From NCBI GenBank assembly GCA_964609625.1, contig CAZSRS010000008.1, positions 69,575 through 133,574 of the forward strand: a DNA stretch of 64,000 bases, given 5' to 3'. Both the position numbers and the translations under genes were made by a program. Each line of letters starts with the position of its first letter. Position 1 is the stretch's first letter. The notes below the pieces were generated by a model. It worked only from the letters and a program-made list of their open reading frames with translations. It was not told the origin of the DNA and searched no databases. The DNA is from G963674665 sp964609625 (GTDB lineage: Bacteria; Desulfobacterota; Desulfovibrionia; Desulfovibrionales; Desulfovibrionaceae). Shown one piece after another: positions 43,332 to 52,411 of the stretch.

Positions 43332-44009
43332 ATGTATGATATCTTGACAGGACCGTTTCTCTGGGTGGTCTTCATCGTCACCTTCGTGGGGCTCGTCGCC
43401 CGGGTGGTGCTCTACATCAAGGGCCTGCACTGGCAGCTCGACCGCGTGGCCTACAGGGCGCACATGGGCTTCGGTCTCAAGGGCGCCTTCCGCTCCATCA
43501 TCTTCTGGCTGCTGCCCTTCGGGTCCCGCGGCTGGAGGGCGCGCCCTCTGTTCACTATCCTGTTCTTCGCCTTCCACATCGGGCTGCTGCTCACGCCGGT
43601 GTTCCTGGAGGCACACAACGTCATGCTGCGCGAAAGCCTGGGCATCAGCCTGCCGCGGCTTCCGGGGGGCGTTGCCGACTTCCTGAGTTGGACCGTGGTG
43701 GTTGCCGGCCTGTTCATGATCCTGCGGCGCGTAGCTTTTCCAGAGGTGCGTATCCTGTCCACCTTCTACGACTACCTGCTGATCGTGATCTCGGTGTCGC
43801 CCTTCGTCACGGGGCTCATCGCCCGCTACGACGTCGGCAACTACGACTTCTGGCTTGTCGTGCACATCATCTGCGGCATTGTCTGGCTTTTGTGCCTGCC
43901 CTTCACCAAACTCAGCCACGTGGTGCTGTTCTTCATGAGCCGCATGCAGCTGGGCATGGACTACGGCATCAAGCGCGGCGGCATGAAGGGCTCGAACATG
44001 TCCTGGTAG
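43332..44009 (+). CDS. hmcE: Hmc complex b-type cytochrome-like membrane subunit
   Basis: The 225-residue membrane protein has about five helices and resembles the NarI/DsrM group. Paired histidines lie in helices such as FHIGLLLTPVFLEAH and VVHIICGIVW, suitable for haem b. It would connect the membrane part with the cytoplasmic HmcF. GGAGGAG lies 7 bases upstream of the start, 24 bases after hmcD. Confidence 0.92.
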   Translation: MYDILTGPFLWVVFIVTFVGLVARVVLYIKGLHWQLDRVAYRAHMGFGLKGAFRSIIFWLLPFGSRGWRARPLFTILFFAFHIGLLLTPVFLEAHNVMLRESLGISLPRLPGGVADFLSWTVVVAGLFMILRRVAFPEVRILSTFYDYLLIVISVSPFVTGLIARYDVGNYDFWLVVHIICGIVWLLCLPFTKLSHVVLFFMSRMQLGMDYGIKRGGMKGSNMSW

Positions 44010-44055
44010 CCGACGGGGCGTCAGGAACAAAGCCTTTACAACAGGGAGAAGCGAA

Positions 44056-45444
44056 ATGCCTGAAGGAAAGCTGTGCAATAGGCAGCCCGTCAATACCGAG
44101 GAGCAGTTGATGCTGGTCCTCAACGACAAGGGCGGCAAGCAATACTACGCGGAAATGGAAGAGCTGGACGTGGATACGGCCAAGCTCTGGGCCACCCTCC
44201 AGAAGACCATGAAGTCCCGTATGAAAACCTGGCTGGAGATTTGCGCCCACTGCGGTCTCTGCGCCGAGAGCTGCTTCCTCTACCAGGTCAACGGCAGGAT
44301 TCCGGAGCAGGTCCCGTCCTACAAGATCCAATCCACCCTGGGCCAGATCGTCAAGAAAAAGGGCCAGGTGGACAACGCCTTCATGCGCCACTGCATGGAC
44401 ATCGCCTGGAGCTGGTGCACCTGCTGTAACCGCTGCGGCCAGTTCTGCCCCCACGGCATCGATATGGGTGTCATGTTCGGCTACCTGCGCGGTTTGCTCT
44501 ACTCGCAGGGATTCGTGCCCTGGGAACTGAAGATCGGCGCCGGCATGCACCGCATCTACCGCGCCCAGATGGACGTGACCACCGAGGACTGGGTGGAGAC
44601 CTGCGAGTGGATGGCCGAGGAAAACTCCGACGAGTGGCCGGGCCTGGAAATCCCCATCGACAAGGAAGACGCGGACATCATGTACACTTGCAATGCCCGC
44701 GAGCCCAAGCACTACCCCGAAGACGTGGCCGAGGCTGCCATCCTCTTCCACGTGGCCGGCGAGAACTGGACCGTGCCTTCGGAAGGCTGGGAGCAGACCT
44801 CCCTGTCCATGTTCGCCGGTGACTGGGAATGCTGCAAGGACAACGTGGCCAACGTCTACGCGGCCATCGAGCGGCTGCGCCCCAAGCGCGTCGTCGGCAC
44901 CGAATGCGGCCACGCGCATCGCGCCACGGTCATCGAGGGTCCCTACTGGATGGGGCGCAAGGACGGCCTGCCGCCGGCGCCATACATCCACTACGTGGAG
45001 TGGTTGGCCGAGGCCCTGCGTAGCGGCAAGATCAAGATCGACCCCACCAAGCGCATCAAGGAACTGGTTACCCTGCAGGATTCCTGCAACTACGTGCGTA
45101 ACCACGGGCTCAAGGAAATCACCCGCGAGATCATGAGCTACCTGGTGGAGCCCGGCTACTTCGTGGAAATGGCGCCGAACAAGGAATACAACTACTGCTG
45201 CGGTGGCGGCGGTGGTTTCAACGGTATCGGCAAGTATCGCCCCCAGCGGAATATGGCCCTGCGCAAGAAGATGCAGCAGATCATCGATACCGGCGCCAAG
45301 CTTGTGGTTGCGCCCTGCCACAATTGCTGGGACGCCATCCGTGACCTGGAGGAAGAGTACAAGATCGGCATCCGCTGGTCCTTTCTCAAACCTCTGGTGA
45401 TCAAGATGATGATCGTGCCCGACCATCTCAAGCCCGAGGAATAG
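44056..45444 (+). CDS. hmcF: Hmc complex HdrD-like cytoplasmic iron-sulfur subunit
   Basis: The 462-residue soluble protein carries two [4Fe-4S] motifs (CAHCGLCAESC and CTCCNRCGQFCP) and CCG-type domains. The C-terminal one is complete (DSCNYVR, then YNYCCGGGGGF, then APCHNC) and an earlier one is partial (ECCKDN...TECGHAH). This matches HmcF, related to heterodisulfide reductase HdrD and DsrK, on the cytoplasmic face of the complex. Its natural redox partner is not known with certainty. It ends the structural part of the operon. Confidence 0.94.
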   Translation: MPEGKLCNRQPVNTEEQLMLVLNDKGGKQYYAEMEELDVDTAKLWATLQKTMKSRMKTWLEICAHCGLCAESCFLYQVNGRIPEQVPSYKIQSTLGQIVKKKGQVDNAFMRHCMDIAWSWCTCCNRCGQFCPHGIDMGVMFGYLRGLLYSQGFVPWELKIGAGMHRIYRAQMDVTTEDWVETCEWMAEENSDEWPGLEIPIDKEDADIMYTCNAREPKHYPEDVAEAAILFHVAGENWTVPSEGWEQTSLSMFAGDWECCKDNVANVYAAIERLRPKRVVGTECGHAHRATVIEGPYWMGRKDGLPPAPYIHYVEWLAEALRSGKIKIDPTKRIKELVTLQDSCNYVRNHGLKEITREIMSYLVEPGYFVEMAPNKEYNYCCGGGGGFNGIGKYRPQRNMALRKKMQQIIDTGAKLVVAPCHNCWDAIRDLEEEYKIGIRWSFLKPLVIKMMIVPDHLKPEE

Positions 45445-45486
45445 GCCGGCCCTTAGCAAGAACCGTAAACATCGACGAGGTGTTAC

Positions 45487-46383
45487 ATGTCCAAGAAAAT
45501 CCTTTTGGCTACCGAGGGTTCACCGGCGAGTTTCGGGGCCGCGCGCGTGGCCTTCGAGATGGCCGGGCGCTACGGGGCCGAGCTGTTGGTCTTTCACGTC
45601 CTGGGCGTGCCCACCAAGGGCTATTCCCAGATTGTCAGCGACGTGCGCACGGGCGAGGAAGTACAGGTGGACGACGACTACAGGAGCTGGGTGGAGGACG
45701 AGTTGCGCAATACCTACGCCGCGCAGCTCAAGAACGTCCAGAACGTCCGTTTCCTGCTCGTCACCGGTCTGCCGCATCGCGAAATCCTGCGCGCCGCACG
45801 CGGCGAAGACGTGGACCTGATCGTCATGGGTGCCAGCTCCGGTGATCGCAACAGCATCTACTACAAGGGCTACCCCGGCAGCACCCTGCAGCGCGTGGCC
45901 AAGGCCGCGAAATGCCCGGTGATGACCGTGCACCGCGAGTCCGCCTCGTACAAGGGCGGTTTCGGCAGCATCGTCTTCGGCACGGACTTCTCCCGGCAGG
46001 CGGAGAGCGCATTCAAGTACGCCCTGAACACGGCCAGGGAGTTCAACTGCGATCTTACCCTGTTCCACGCCCTGGACATCAGTGGCAAGGTGCTCACCCA
46101 GAACGAGATCGAAGACCAGCTCCTGTCCGCGCGCAAACGCATCCGGGACAGCTACGTCTCCCAGATGGGCGACTTCAAGAGCTTTGACATCGAAGTCTGG
46201 GAAGGCACGCCCTACGTGGAGATCGTCAAGATCGCCCGCGAGCGCATGGCCGATCTCATCGTCATGGCCCACCATACCAGGGAGTTGGATCCTGAACAGG
46301 CGCGGCTGGGCTCCACCATGGAGCAGGTCATCCTGCGCGCAAACTGCCCCGTTGTCAGCGTGAACAGGCCGGACAAGGTCTGA
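45487..46383 (+). CDS. tandem universal stress protein (UspA) family
   Basis: The 298-residue protein consists of two Usp domains (about 1-150 and 157-296). Each begins with the strand/loop KILLATEGSPAS or SIVFGTDFSRQA and ends with DLIVMGASSGDRNS or DLIVMAHHTREL. The second has a GSTMEQVILRANCPVVSV block close to the ATP-binding G-2x-G-9x-G(S/T) pattern. It starts 42 bases after hmcF with GAGGT upstream, so it is probably the next gene of the hmc transcript. A hairpin follows it. Confidence 0.88.
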   Translation: MSKKILLATEGSPASFGAARVAFEMAGRYGAELLVFHVLGVPTKGYSQIVSDVRTGEEVQVDDDYRSWVEDELRNTYAAQLKNVQNVRFLLVTGLPHREILRAARGEDVDLIVMGASSGDRNSIYYKGYPGSTLQRVAKAAKCPVMTVHRESASYKGGFGSIVFGTDFSRQAESAFKYALNTAREFNCDLTLFHALDISGKVLTQNEIEDQLLSARKRIRDSYVSQMGDFKSFDIEVWEGTPYVEIVKIARERMADLIVMAHHTRELDPEQARLGSTMEQVILRANCPVVSVNRPDKV

Positions 46384-46440
46384 GCGGCAACGGGTGTGGA
46401 GTTGTAACGATATACGGCGGCAAGAGTTGGTTCAAAAACA

Positions 46441-46472
46441 CCGCAACCAGCCGTGGCGGCGGCTGGTTGCGG
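46441..46472 (+). other. intercistronic 13-bp hairpin without T-tract
   Basis: CCGCAACCAGCCG and CGGCTGGTTGCGG form a perfect stem with a 6-base loop between the Usp gene and the first receiver gene. Without a U-run it may act as an mRNA-stability or processing element that separates hmc structural from regulatory expression. Confidence 0.6.
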
Positions 46473-46520
46473 CAAAGTCAAAGGATTGGGAGCCAATCCC
46501 ATCAGACTCAGGAGAAGACC

Positions 46521-46874
46521 ATGTCCAAGAAGATCATGATCGTAGACGACGACCCGGAAATCCGCTCGTACTTGAGCGAACTCTTCACCGACAACGGCTA
46601 TGAGATTGTCACGGCCTCCGACGGTTCCGAGGCCGAAGGGATTGCCGACAAGGAACGGCCCGATCTCATCACCCTGGACCTGGAAATGCCCCAGGAATGG
46701 GGCCCAAGGTTCTACCGCAAGTTGACGCAGAATCCCGAACTCAAGAGGATTCCCATCATCGTCATCAGCGGCCTCAGCGCGAACAAGTACGCTATTCCAA
46801 AAGCGGTTGCAAGTCTTACCAAACCCTTCGATCCCGATAATCTCCTCAAGATCGTGAAGGATACCATCGGATAG
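46521..46874 (+). CDS. stand-alone response-regulator receiver (Rrf1-like)
   Basis: The 117-residue protein is a single receiver domain with the acidic pocket (IMIVDDDPEI), phosphoacceptor Asp53 in LITLDLEMP, the conserved Ser in VISG and the Lys in LTKPFDP. No output domain is present. In Desulfovibrio a receiver gene, rrf1, lies next to rrf2 behind hmcF, and this gene or the next corresponds to it. An unusual block WGPRFYRKLTQ after the DLEMP loop is shared with the neighbouring receiver. AGGAG lies 6 bases before the ATG. Confidence 0.9.
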   Translation: MSKKIMIVDDDPEIRSYLSELFTDNGYEIVTASDGSEAEGIADKERPDLITLDLEMPQEWGPRFYRKLTQNPELKRIPIIVISGLSANKYAIPKAVASLTKPFDPDNLLKIVKDTIG

Positions 46875-47067
46875 GGGAGATTGTCGCAATGTGCCGTTTC
46901 CCGGCGCCACGAGAGCATTTCATCCTCGAAAAAGGGGAACATGCTCTAGTCACTCCAGGTGGCGCCGGGAGCGATTCCGGGCTTGTAAACGCGCACGGGT
47001 GCGGTGTAGGCTCAGAAAGAAACGGGAACATGACTCTCCCGACAACCCCCGCTCCAAGGTGGCGCGT

Positions 47068-47424
47068 ATGCCCAAAAAGATCATGGTCGTGGATGACGAC
47101 CCGAACATTGTGGACTACCTCGTCAGTGTTTTCGAGGACCATGGCTACCTCACATGTCGCGCGTCGGACGGCGTCGTGGCCTATGACGTGGCCAAGGCCG
47201 AAAAGCCTGACTTGATAACGCTGGACCTGGAAATGCCCAATCAGTGGGGCCCACGGTTCTACCGCAAGCTTACACAGGAGGAGGAGTTCTCGGACATACC
47301 AGTGATTGTCATCAGCGGTCTTTCAGGAATCCATCTGGCCATCCGGCGGGCGGTCGCCACCATCAAGAAACCGTTTGACCCTGCTGAAGTCATCCAGATC
47401 GTCCGGGACGCCATCGGCGAATAG
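47068..47424 (+). CDS. second stand-alone receiver, tandem paralogue
   Basis: The 118-residue receiver is clearly a duplicate of the preceding one. Both have LITLDLEMP, WGPRFYRKLTQ and VIVISGLS at the same positions, with phosphoacceptor Asp53 and the Lys of IKKPFDP. The helices facing outward differ (NIVDYLVSVFEDHGYLTCRA), so partner specificity may differ. The start at 47068 is set by receiver alignment and AAGGTGG. The upstream open extension of about 60 residues has no homology. Confidence 0.9.
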   Translation: MPKKIMVVDDDPNIVDYLVSVFEDHGYLTCRASDGVVAYDVAKAEKPDLITLDLEMPNQWGPRFYRKLTQEEEFSDIPVIVISGLSGIHLAIRRAVATIKKPFDPAEVIQIVRDAIGE

Positions 47425-47503
47425 CCGGTTCACAGTCCACGGGCACGCGCATGCGGCCCGACAGCCAAGCACGGAAACGCCTCCCGTTTTCCGGAGGAAT
47501 ATG

Positions 47504-49456
47504 ATGGATGTCAGTAAGCTCATGCTGGTTGACGACGAGGAAGGTATCAGGCGTTTTCTGGGGCTTTCCCTCGAGGATTTGGGTTACGAGGTGAAAACCG
47601 CCGAGAACGGGCAGATCGCCCTCGAAGTCTTCAAGACTTTCAACCCGGCCATCGTCCTCACGGACATCAAGATGCCGGTCATGGACGGCATCGAGCTGCT
47701 GCGCCAGCTCAAGAACATCTCTCCGGACACCGAAGTCGTCATCATCACCGGACACGGCGACCTGGACCTGGCCATCGAGGCCCTCAAGAGCGAGGCCGCC
47801 GACTTCATCACCAAGCCCATCAACAACGACGTGCTGGAAATCTCCCTCAACCGCATCAGGGAGAAGATCGGCATGAAGCTCCAATTGCGCGAGTACACCG
47901 AGAACCTCGAGCGCATGGTGGAGGAAAAGACCCGCCGCATCGTGGAGCTGGAGCGCGAGACCGCGGCCTGCAAGGTGGTGGAGGGGCTGAGCACCGCCCT
48001 GGCCGACGTGGCCAGTGAGGTGGAGAGCCAGTCCGGACTGTTCAACGAGCTCCCCTGCCTGGTCTCCGTGCACAACAAAAATTTCGAAATCGTGGCCAGC
48101 AACAGCCTGTTCAAGCAGCGCCTGGGCGATTTCATCGGCCAGAAGAGCTACCTCATCTATGCGGATTACGAGCAGGACAGCGAAGACTGCCCCATACGCA
48201 TGACCTTCCGCACGGGCAAGGGGCGCCGCAGCAGGGAGATGCTGGTCAGCACCTCTGGAGAACGCATCCCGGTGACGGTCTCCACCGCCCCCATCATCGA
48301 CCGTGACGGCGATGTGGACATGGTCCTGGACATCTCCCTGGACATGACGGAACTCAACCGCCTCAGGGAAGAACTCCTGACCACCCAGCTCAAGTTCCAG
48401 CGTCTGTTCGACGAAGCGCCCTGCTATATCTCGGTGCAGAACCATGACTTCACCATCGTCGAGGCCAACCGTCGCTTCCTCGAGGATTTCCCCGACGCCG
48501 TGGGCAAGCTGTGCCACGACGTTTACAAGCATCGGGCGAACCCCTGCGACGGATGCCCCATTCAGGAAACCTTCGTCACCGGCGAGAGCAGACAGTTGGA
48601 GACCGTGGTCACCACCAGCAGGGGGGAGCGGAAGAACATCCTGGTCTGGTTCGCGCCCATCCGCGACGTCTACGGCAACGTCACCCAGGTCATGGAAATG
48701 TCCACGGACATCACCGAGATCCGCAGGCTCCAGGACCACCTCACCTCCCTGGGCATCATGCTCGGCTCCATGTCGCATGGGGTCAAGGGCATGCTCACGG
48801 CACTGGACGGCGGCATCTACCGCCTGGAGTCCGGTTTGCGCAAGCAGGACACTCAGCGTGTCGGCGCGGCCGTGGAGACCCTCAGGACCCTCATCGGTAG
48901 GGTCAAGAAGATGGTTCTGGATATCCTTTACTATGCCAAGTCCCGCTCCCTGGACCTGGAAACCGTGGACGCGGCGCGGTTCATCACGACCACGGCCGAG
49001 ATCGTCCGCCCCAAGGCCGAGGCGGCGGGCGTTCGCTTCCAAACCCAGATACCTGACAATTTTGGAACCATGGAAATCGACGCCAGCGCTTTTGCGGCAG
49101 CCCTGGTCAACTTCCTGGAAAACGCCGTGGATGCCTGCGAATCGCGTCAGGACCCCAGCATTTTGTTCTCGGCAGCGGACAAGGGCGAGTCCGTGGAACT
49201 CGTGGTGCAGGACAATGGTATCGGCATGGATCGGGAAACCAGGGAGAAGATTTTCACGCTGTTCTTTTCCTCCAAAGGGAAGAAAGGGACGGGAATCGGT
49301 CTGTTCATTTCCAACCAGACCATCGAACAGCACGGCGGATCCATTGCCGTGGAATCGGAACCGGACAAGGGTACGCGCTTCGTCATCAGTGTTCCCAGGC
49401 TGGGACCCGAAAGCGAGGCCCAAGTATCCGAGGTGAGACGGGATGGTATCTGCTGA
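47504..49456 (+). CDS. receiver-PAS-PAS histidine kinase
   Basis: The 650-residue cytoplasmic protein has an N-terminal receiver (Asp54 in VLTDIKMPVMDG, Lys in ITKPINND), a coiled linker (about 125-170) and two PAS domains (about 180-295 and 305-425). A kinase core follows. The likely phosphoacceptor His is in GSMSHGVKG near residue 425, with an N-box (VNFLENAVDACES) and G boxes (DNGIGMD, GTGIGLF). Both PAS domains carry cysteines (EDCPI; CHDVY...NPCDGCPI). It could phosphorylate the two preceding receivers. GGAGG is 6 bases before the second of two consecutive ATGs, which I use. Confidence 0.88.
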   Translation: MDVSKLMLVDDEEGIRRFLGLSLEDLGYEVKTAENGQIALEVFKTFNPAIVLTDIKMPVMDGIELLRQLKNISPDTEVVIITGHGDLDLAIEALKSEAADFITKPINNDVLEISLNRIREKIGMKLQLREYTENLERMVEEKTRRIVELERETAACKVVEGLSTALADVASEVESQSGLFNELPCLVSVHNKNFEIVASNSLFKQRLGDFIGQKSYLIYADYEQDSEDCPIRMTFRTGKGRRSREMLVSTSGERIPVTVSTAPIIDRDGDVDMVLDISLDMTELNRLREELLTTQLKFQRLFDEAPCYISVQNHDFTIVEANRRFLEDFPDAVGKLCHDVYKHRANPCDGCPIQETFVTGESRQLETVVTTSRGERKNILVWFAPIRDVYGNVTQVMEMSTDITEIRRLQDHLTSLGIMLGSMSHGVKGMLTALDGGIYRLESGLRKQDTQRVGAAVETLRTLIGRVKKMVLDILYYAKSRSLDLETVDAARFITTTAEIVRPKAEAAGVRFQTQIPDNFGTMEIDASAFAAALVNFLENAVDACESRQDPSILFSAADKGESVELVVQDNGIGMDRETREKIFTLFFSSKGKKGTGIGLFISNQTIEQHGGSIAVESEPDKGTRFVISVPRLGPESEAQVSEVRRDGIC

Positions 49457-49585
49457 CACAGGGGCGGCGGAACCTGTTTTTCGGGCGGAGGGTTGCGCAA
49501 CACAGGCGATCCGGGTAAGCATGCACCCTCGCATGACTGGTGCGTTGCAGACAAAGAACTTGAAGCCCTTCCCCCGGACAAGGAC

Positions 49586-50023
49586 ATGAAACTCACGACC
49601 CGAAGCCGATACGGACTGCGCCTGCTGCTGGACATCGCCCTGCACTCTTCGAGGGGACCGGTGCCGGGCAAGGATACTGCCAGGAGAGAAAATATCTCCC
49701 TGAAGTACTTGGAAAAACTGATAAAGATGTTGAACGAGGCCGGATACGTCAAGGGCAAACGGGGACCCAACGGCGGCAACGTATTGACCAGAACGCCCGA
49801 GGAGATCTCCATCGGCGCGGTGGCCCAGATACTCGACGGTCAGGAGGATAGGATCCTGGAGTGCGAGGGGGACGTGAACACCTGCCCCAGGGCCGCCGTC
49901 TGCCTCAGACGATCCATCTGGGACGATGCCAGCCAGGCCATGTACAAGATGCTCGACTCCTACACCCTGGCGGACCTGATCAAGGACCATCGTCTCTGCC
50001 CCCTCAACCAGGGCAGGGAGTGA
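49586..50023 (+). CDS. rrf2: Rrf2-family iron-sulfur transcriptional regulator
   Basis: The 145-residue protein shows the Rrf2 winged helix (MKLTTRSRYGLRLLLDIALH, then ISLKYLEKLIKMLNEAGYV and KRGPNGGNVL). It has three cysteines, Cys93, Cys100 and Cys106, in CEGDVNTCPRAAVC, the pattern that holds a [2Fe-2S] or [4Fe-4S] cluster in IscR, NsrR and RsrR. Rrf2 was originally defined in Desulfovibrio as the last gene of the hmc region and a regulator of hmc. The 25-bp repeats before hmcA are candidate targets. The start is chosen at the conserved MKLT; the ribosome-binding site is weak. Confidence 0.92.
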   Translation: MKLTTRSRYGLRLLLDIALHSSRGPVPGKDTARRENISLKYLEKLIKMLNEAGYVKGKRGPNGGNVLTRTPEEISIGAVAQILDGQEDRILECEGDVNTCPRAAVCLRRSIWDDASQAMYKMLDSYTLADLIKDHRLCPLNQGRE

Positions 50024-50125
50024 GCAGACCCCGATCGCATCCATCCTTCGGGCGTGGCAGGCTGCGTCCTGATACCGAAATTCGGGTCCTGAACCCAGCG
50101 GAACAAGCAGTGCCAGAGGACAAGC

Positions 50126-52411
50126 ATGCGCATCAGAGCCATACGCCACAGCCTGATCTTCAAGATGCTGCTTTCCGGTGGAATCACCCTGCTCTTGTGC
50201 ATCGCCCTCTGGATCGGCTTCAACGTCCTCTTCTTCCGGCAGAACGTACTCAAGAACGTGAAGTCGGACATCGCCATGCTCTCCGACACCATCCTGCTCG
50301 GTCTGCACTACGCCATGATGATCGATTCAAAGAACGACATCAAGGAGATCATCGGCAACGTCGGCAGGCAGGAAGAGATCAGGGGCATTCGCATCTACAA
50401 CAAGCAGGGCCGCATCGTCTTTTCCACGGACAGCAAAGAGGTCAACGTCGTCGTCGCCCCCCGTTCTTCCACCTGCTGGACCTGCCACAAATACAACAAC
50501 CCGCCGGTGAGCATGAACCTCGAGGCCCGCACCCGACTCCGTCAGGTCGGTGAGGAGCAGATCGTGGGCATCATGACGCCCATTCCAAATTCACCGGGAT
50601 GTATCGCCGGACCCTGCCATTTCCATACCGATGAGGAGAAGCTGCTTGGGCTCCTGGACATGGAGATCAGCACCAGCAAGAAGAGCGCCATGATCTGGGA
50701 TTTCGAGCGCGCCAACCTGGCCATCTCCCTGTTGGTCTTCGTGGCGACGTTCACCGTGATCTTTCTCTACGCCTACCGCGCCATATTCAAACCCATAGGC
50801 AAACTCATCCACGCCACCAGGAACGTGCGGGGCGAGGAGTTCAAACCCATTCATCTCAATCAGATGGATGAAATCGGCGCCCTGGCCGACGCCCTGAACA
50901 TCATGGGACAGCAGATGGCCGAAAAGCACAGGGAACTGGTGGAGCAGCGCGAGGAGTACCGCGGCCTGTTCCAGAACGTGCCCTGCCTTGTCAGTGTGGT
51001 GGACAGGGACTTCCGCGTGGTGCGCCACAACCGTTTCTACCGGGACCACTTCGGCCACTCCCGCGGCAGGCATTGCTACGAAATGAACAAGGGGCGCTTG
51101 GAGCGTTGTCCGGTCTGCCCCGTGGACAGAACCTTCAACGACGGCCAGCCGCATACCAGCGAGGAGACCGGTTTCACCAAGGACGGACGGGTCATTCACT
51201 GGATCGTCTACACCTCTCCCATCCGGAACAAGGATGGCGAGGTGGTGGCTGCCATGGAAATGATGATCGACATCACCCGGCGCAAGGAGCTGGAAGAGAA
51301 GCTCGTTTCCTCGGAGGAGCGCTATCAGGCCATCTTCGAGTCCACCCCCAGCGCCCTGTTCGTTCTTGACGCCGAGAATCTCAACATCCTTGACTGCAAC
51401 GAATTTGCCAAGAGTGTCTACGACTACAACCGGGACGAAGTGGTGGGTAAGTCGTTCCTGAACTTCTTCCGCGAGGATGAACGCGAGGACTGGGCAAGCG
51501 TGCTCCCCGGCAGGACCGAGATCGGGCAATGCTCGCAGCTGACCAGGTCCGGCCGCACCATTTTCGTCACCATCCGCATTTCACCGGCCGAGTTCCAGGA
51601 GCAGAAGGTGCTCATCGTCTCCTGCAGTGACATCACCAGAAAGCTTGAGACCGAGCAGCATCTCATCCAGGCCAGCAAGATGACCACACTGGGAGAAATG
51701 GCCACCGGTGTGGCCCATGAACTCAACCAGCCTCTGGCCATCCTCAAGACCATCAGCAACCTGCTCTCGCGCAAGGTGGCCCGCAACCAGAGCCTCGAAC
51801 CGGAGATACTCCAGGAGATCGCCGAGGGCGTCAGCACGCATGTGGACAGGGCCAGCAAGATCATCGAGCACATGCGCGAATTCGGCCGCAAGTCCGACCT
51901 CAGGACCATGCCGGTGCAGGTGAACAACGTCCTGCGCCGCGCCTTCGACTTCTTCAGTCGTCAGCTCAATGTCCGCAACATCCATGTCGAATGGGTCCTG
52001 GAGGAGGAGCTGCCCCTGATCATGGCGGACTCCAACCGCTTGGAGCAGGTCGTCATCAACCTGATGCTCAACGCCCGCGACGCCATCGAGGAACGCTGGG
52101 GACCAGGTCGGGTGCCGAACGGTGAAAAGCGCATCACCATCAGGACGTACTCCACCCTCAAGGACGTGGTCATCGAGGTCTGCGACACGGGCAAGGGCAT
52201 CCCCAACGCCATCCGCAGCAAGCTCTTCGAGCCCTTCTTCACCACCAAGGACGTGGGCAAGGGCACCGGTCTGGGGCTCTCCATCTCCTACGGCATCGTC
52301 CAAGACTACGGCGGCTCCATCCACGCCAGCTCCGTGGAGAACCACGGCGCCTGCTTCACCATCCTCTTCCCCAAGGCCGACATGGAGCAGTTGCCAAAGG
52401 AGCGCGACTGA
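50126..52411 (+). CDS. membrane histidine kinase with putative haem-c periplasmic sensor
   Basis: The 761-residue kinase has a membrane helix (about 12-36) and a periplasmic domain (about 37-195). This is followed by a second helix (about 200-222), HAMP, two PAS domains (about 280-400 and 405-515) and a kinase core with His near 531 (GVAHELNQPLAIL), an N-box (VINLMLNARDAIE) and GTGLGLSIS. The periplasmic domain contains CWTCH (Cys117) and CIAGPCH (Cys159, CX4CH). These are the two haem-c attachment forms used in Desulfovibrio cytochromes c3, so covalent haem binding and redox or ligand sensing are likely. The first PAS is Cys-rich (CYEMN...ERCPVCPV). It follows rrf2 on the same strand. Confidence 0.87.
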   Translation: MRIRAIRHSLIFKMLLSGGITLLLCIALWIGFNVLFFRQNVLKNVKSDIAMLSDTILLGLHYAMMIDSKNDIKEIIGNVGRQEEIRGIRIYNKQGRIVFSTDSKEVNVVVAPRSSTCWTCHKYNNPPVSMNLEARTRLRQVGEEQIVGIMTPIPNSPGCIAGPCHFHTDEEKLLGLLDMEISTSKKSAMIWDFERANLAISLLVFVATFTVIFLYAYRAIFKPIGKLIHATRNVRGEEFKPIHLNQMDEIGALADALNIMGQQMAEKHRELVEQREEYRGLFQNVPCLVSVVDRDFRVVRHNRFYRDHFGHSRGRHCYEMNKGRLERCPVCPVDRTFNDGQPHTSEETGFTKDGRVIHWIVYTSPIRNKDGEVVAAMEMMIDITRRKELEEKLVSSEERYQAIFESTPSALFVLDAENLNILDCNEFAKSVYDYNRDEVVGKSFLNFFREDEREDWASVLPGRTEIGQCSQLTRSGRTIFVTIRISPAEFQEQKVLIVSCSDITRKLETEQHLIQASKMTTLGEMATGVAHELNQPLAILKTISNLLSRKVARNQSLEPEILQEIAEGVSTHVDRASKIIEHMREFGRKSDLRTMPVQVNNVLRRAFDFFSRQLNVRNIHVEWVLEEELPLIMADSNRLEQVVINLMLNARDAIEERWGPGRVPNGEKRITIRTYSTLKDVVIEVCDTGKGIPNAIRSKLFEPFFTTKDVGKGTGLGLSISYGIVQDYGGSIHASSVENHGACFTILFPKADMEQLPKERD

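Noticed and set aside
47390..50308. 972-codon open frame on the minus strand
   Set aside because: It lies antisense to the second receiver, the kinase and rrf2, all with clear conserved motifs. Its translation has no domain and reflects high-GC codon bias.
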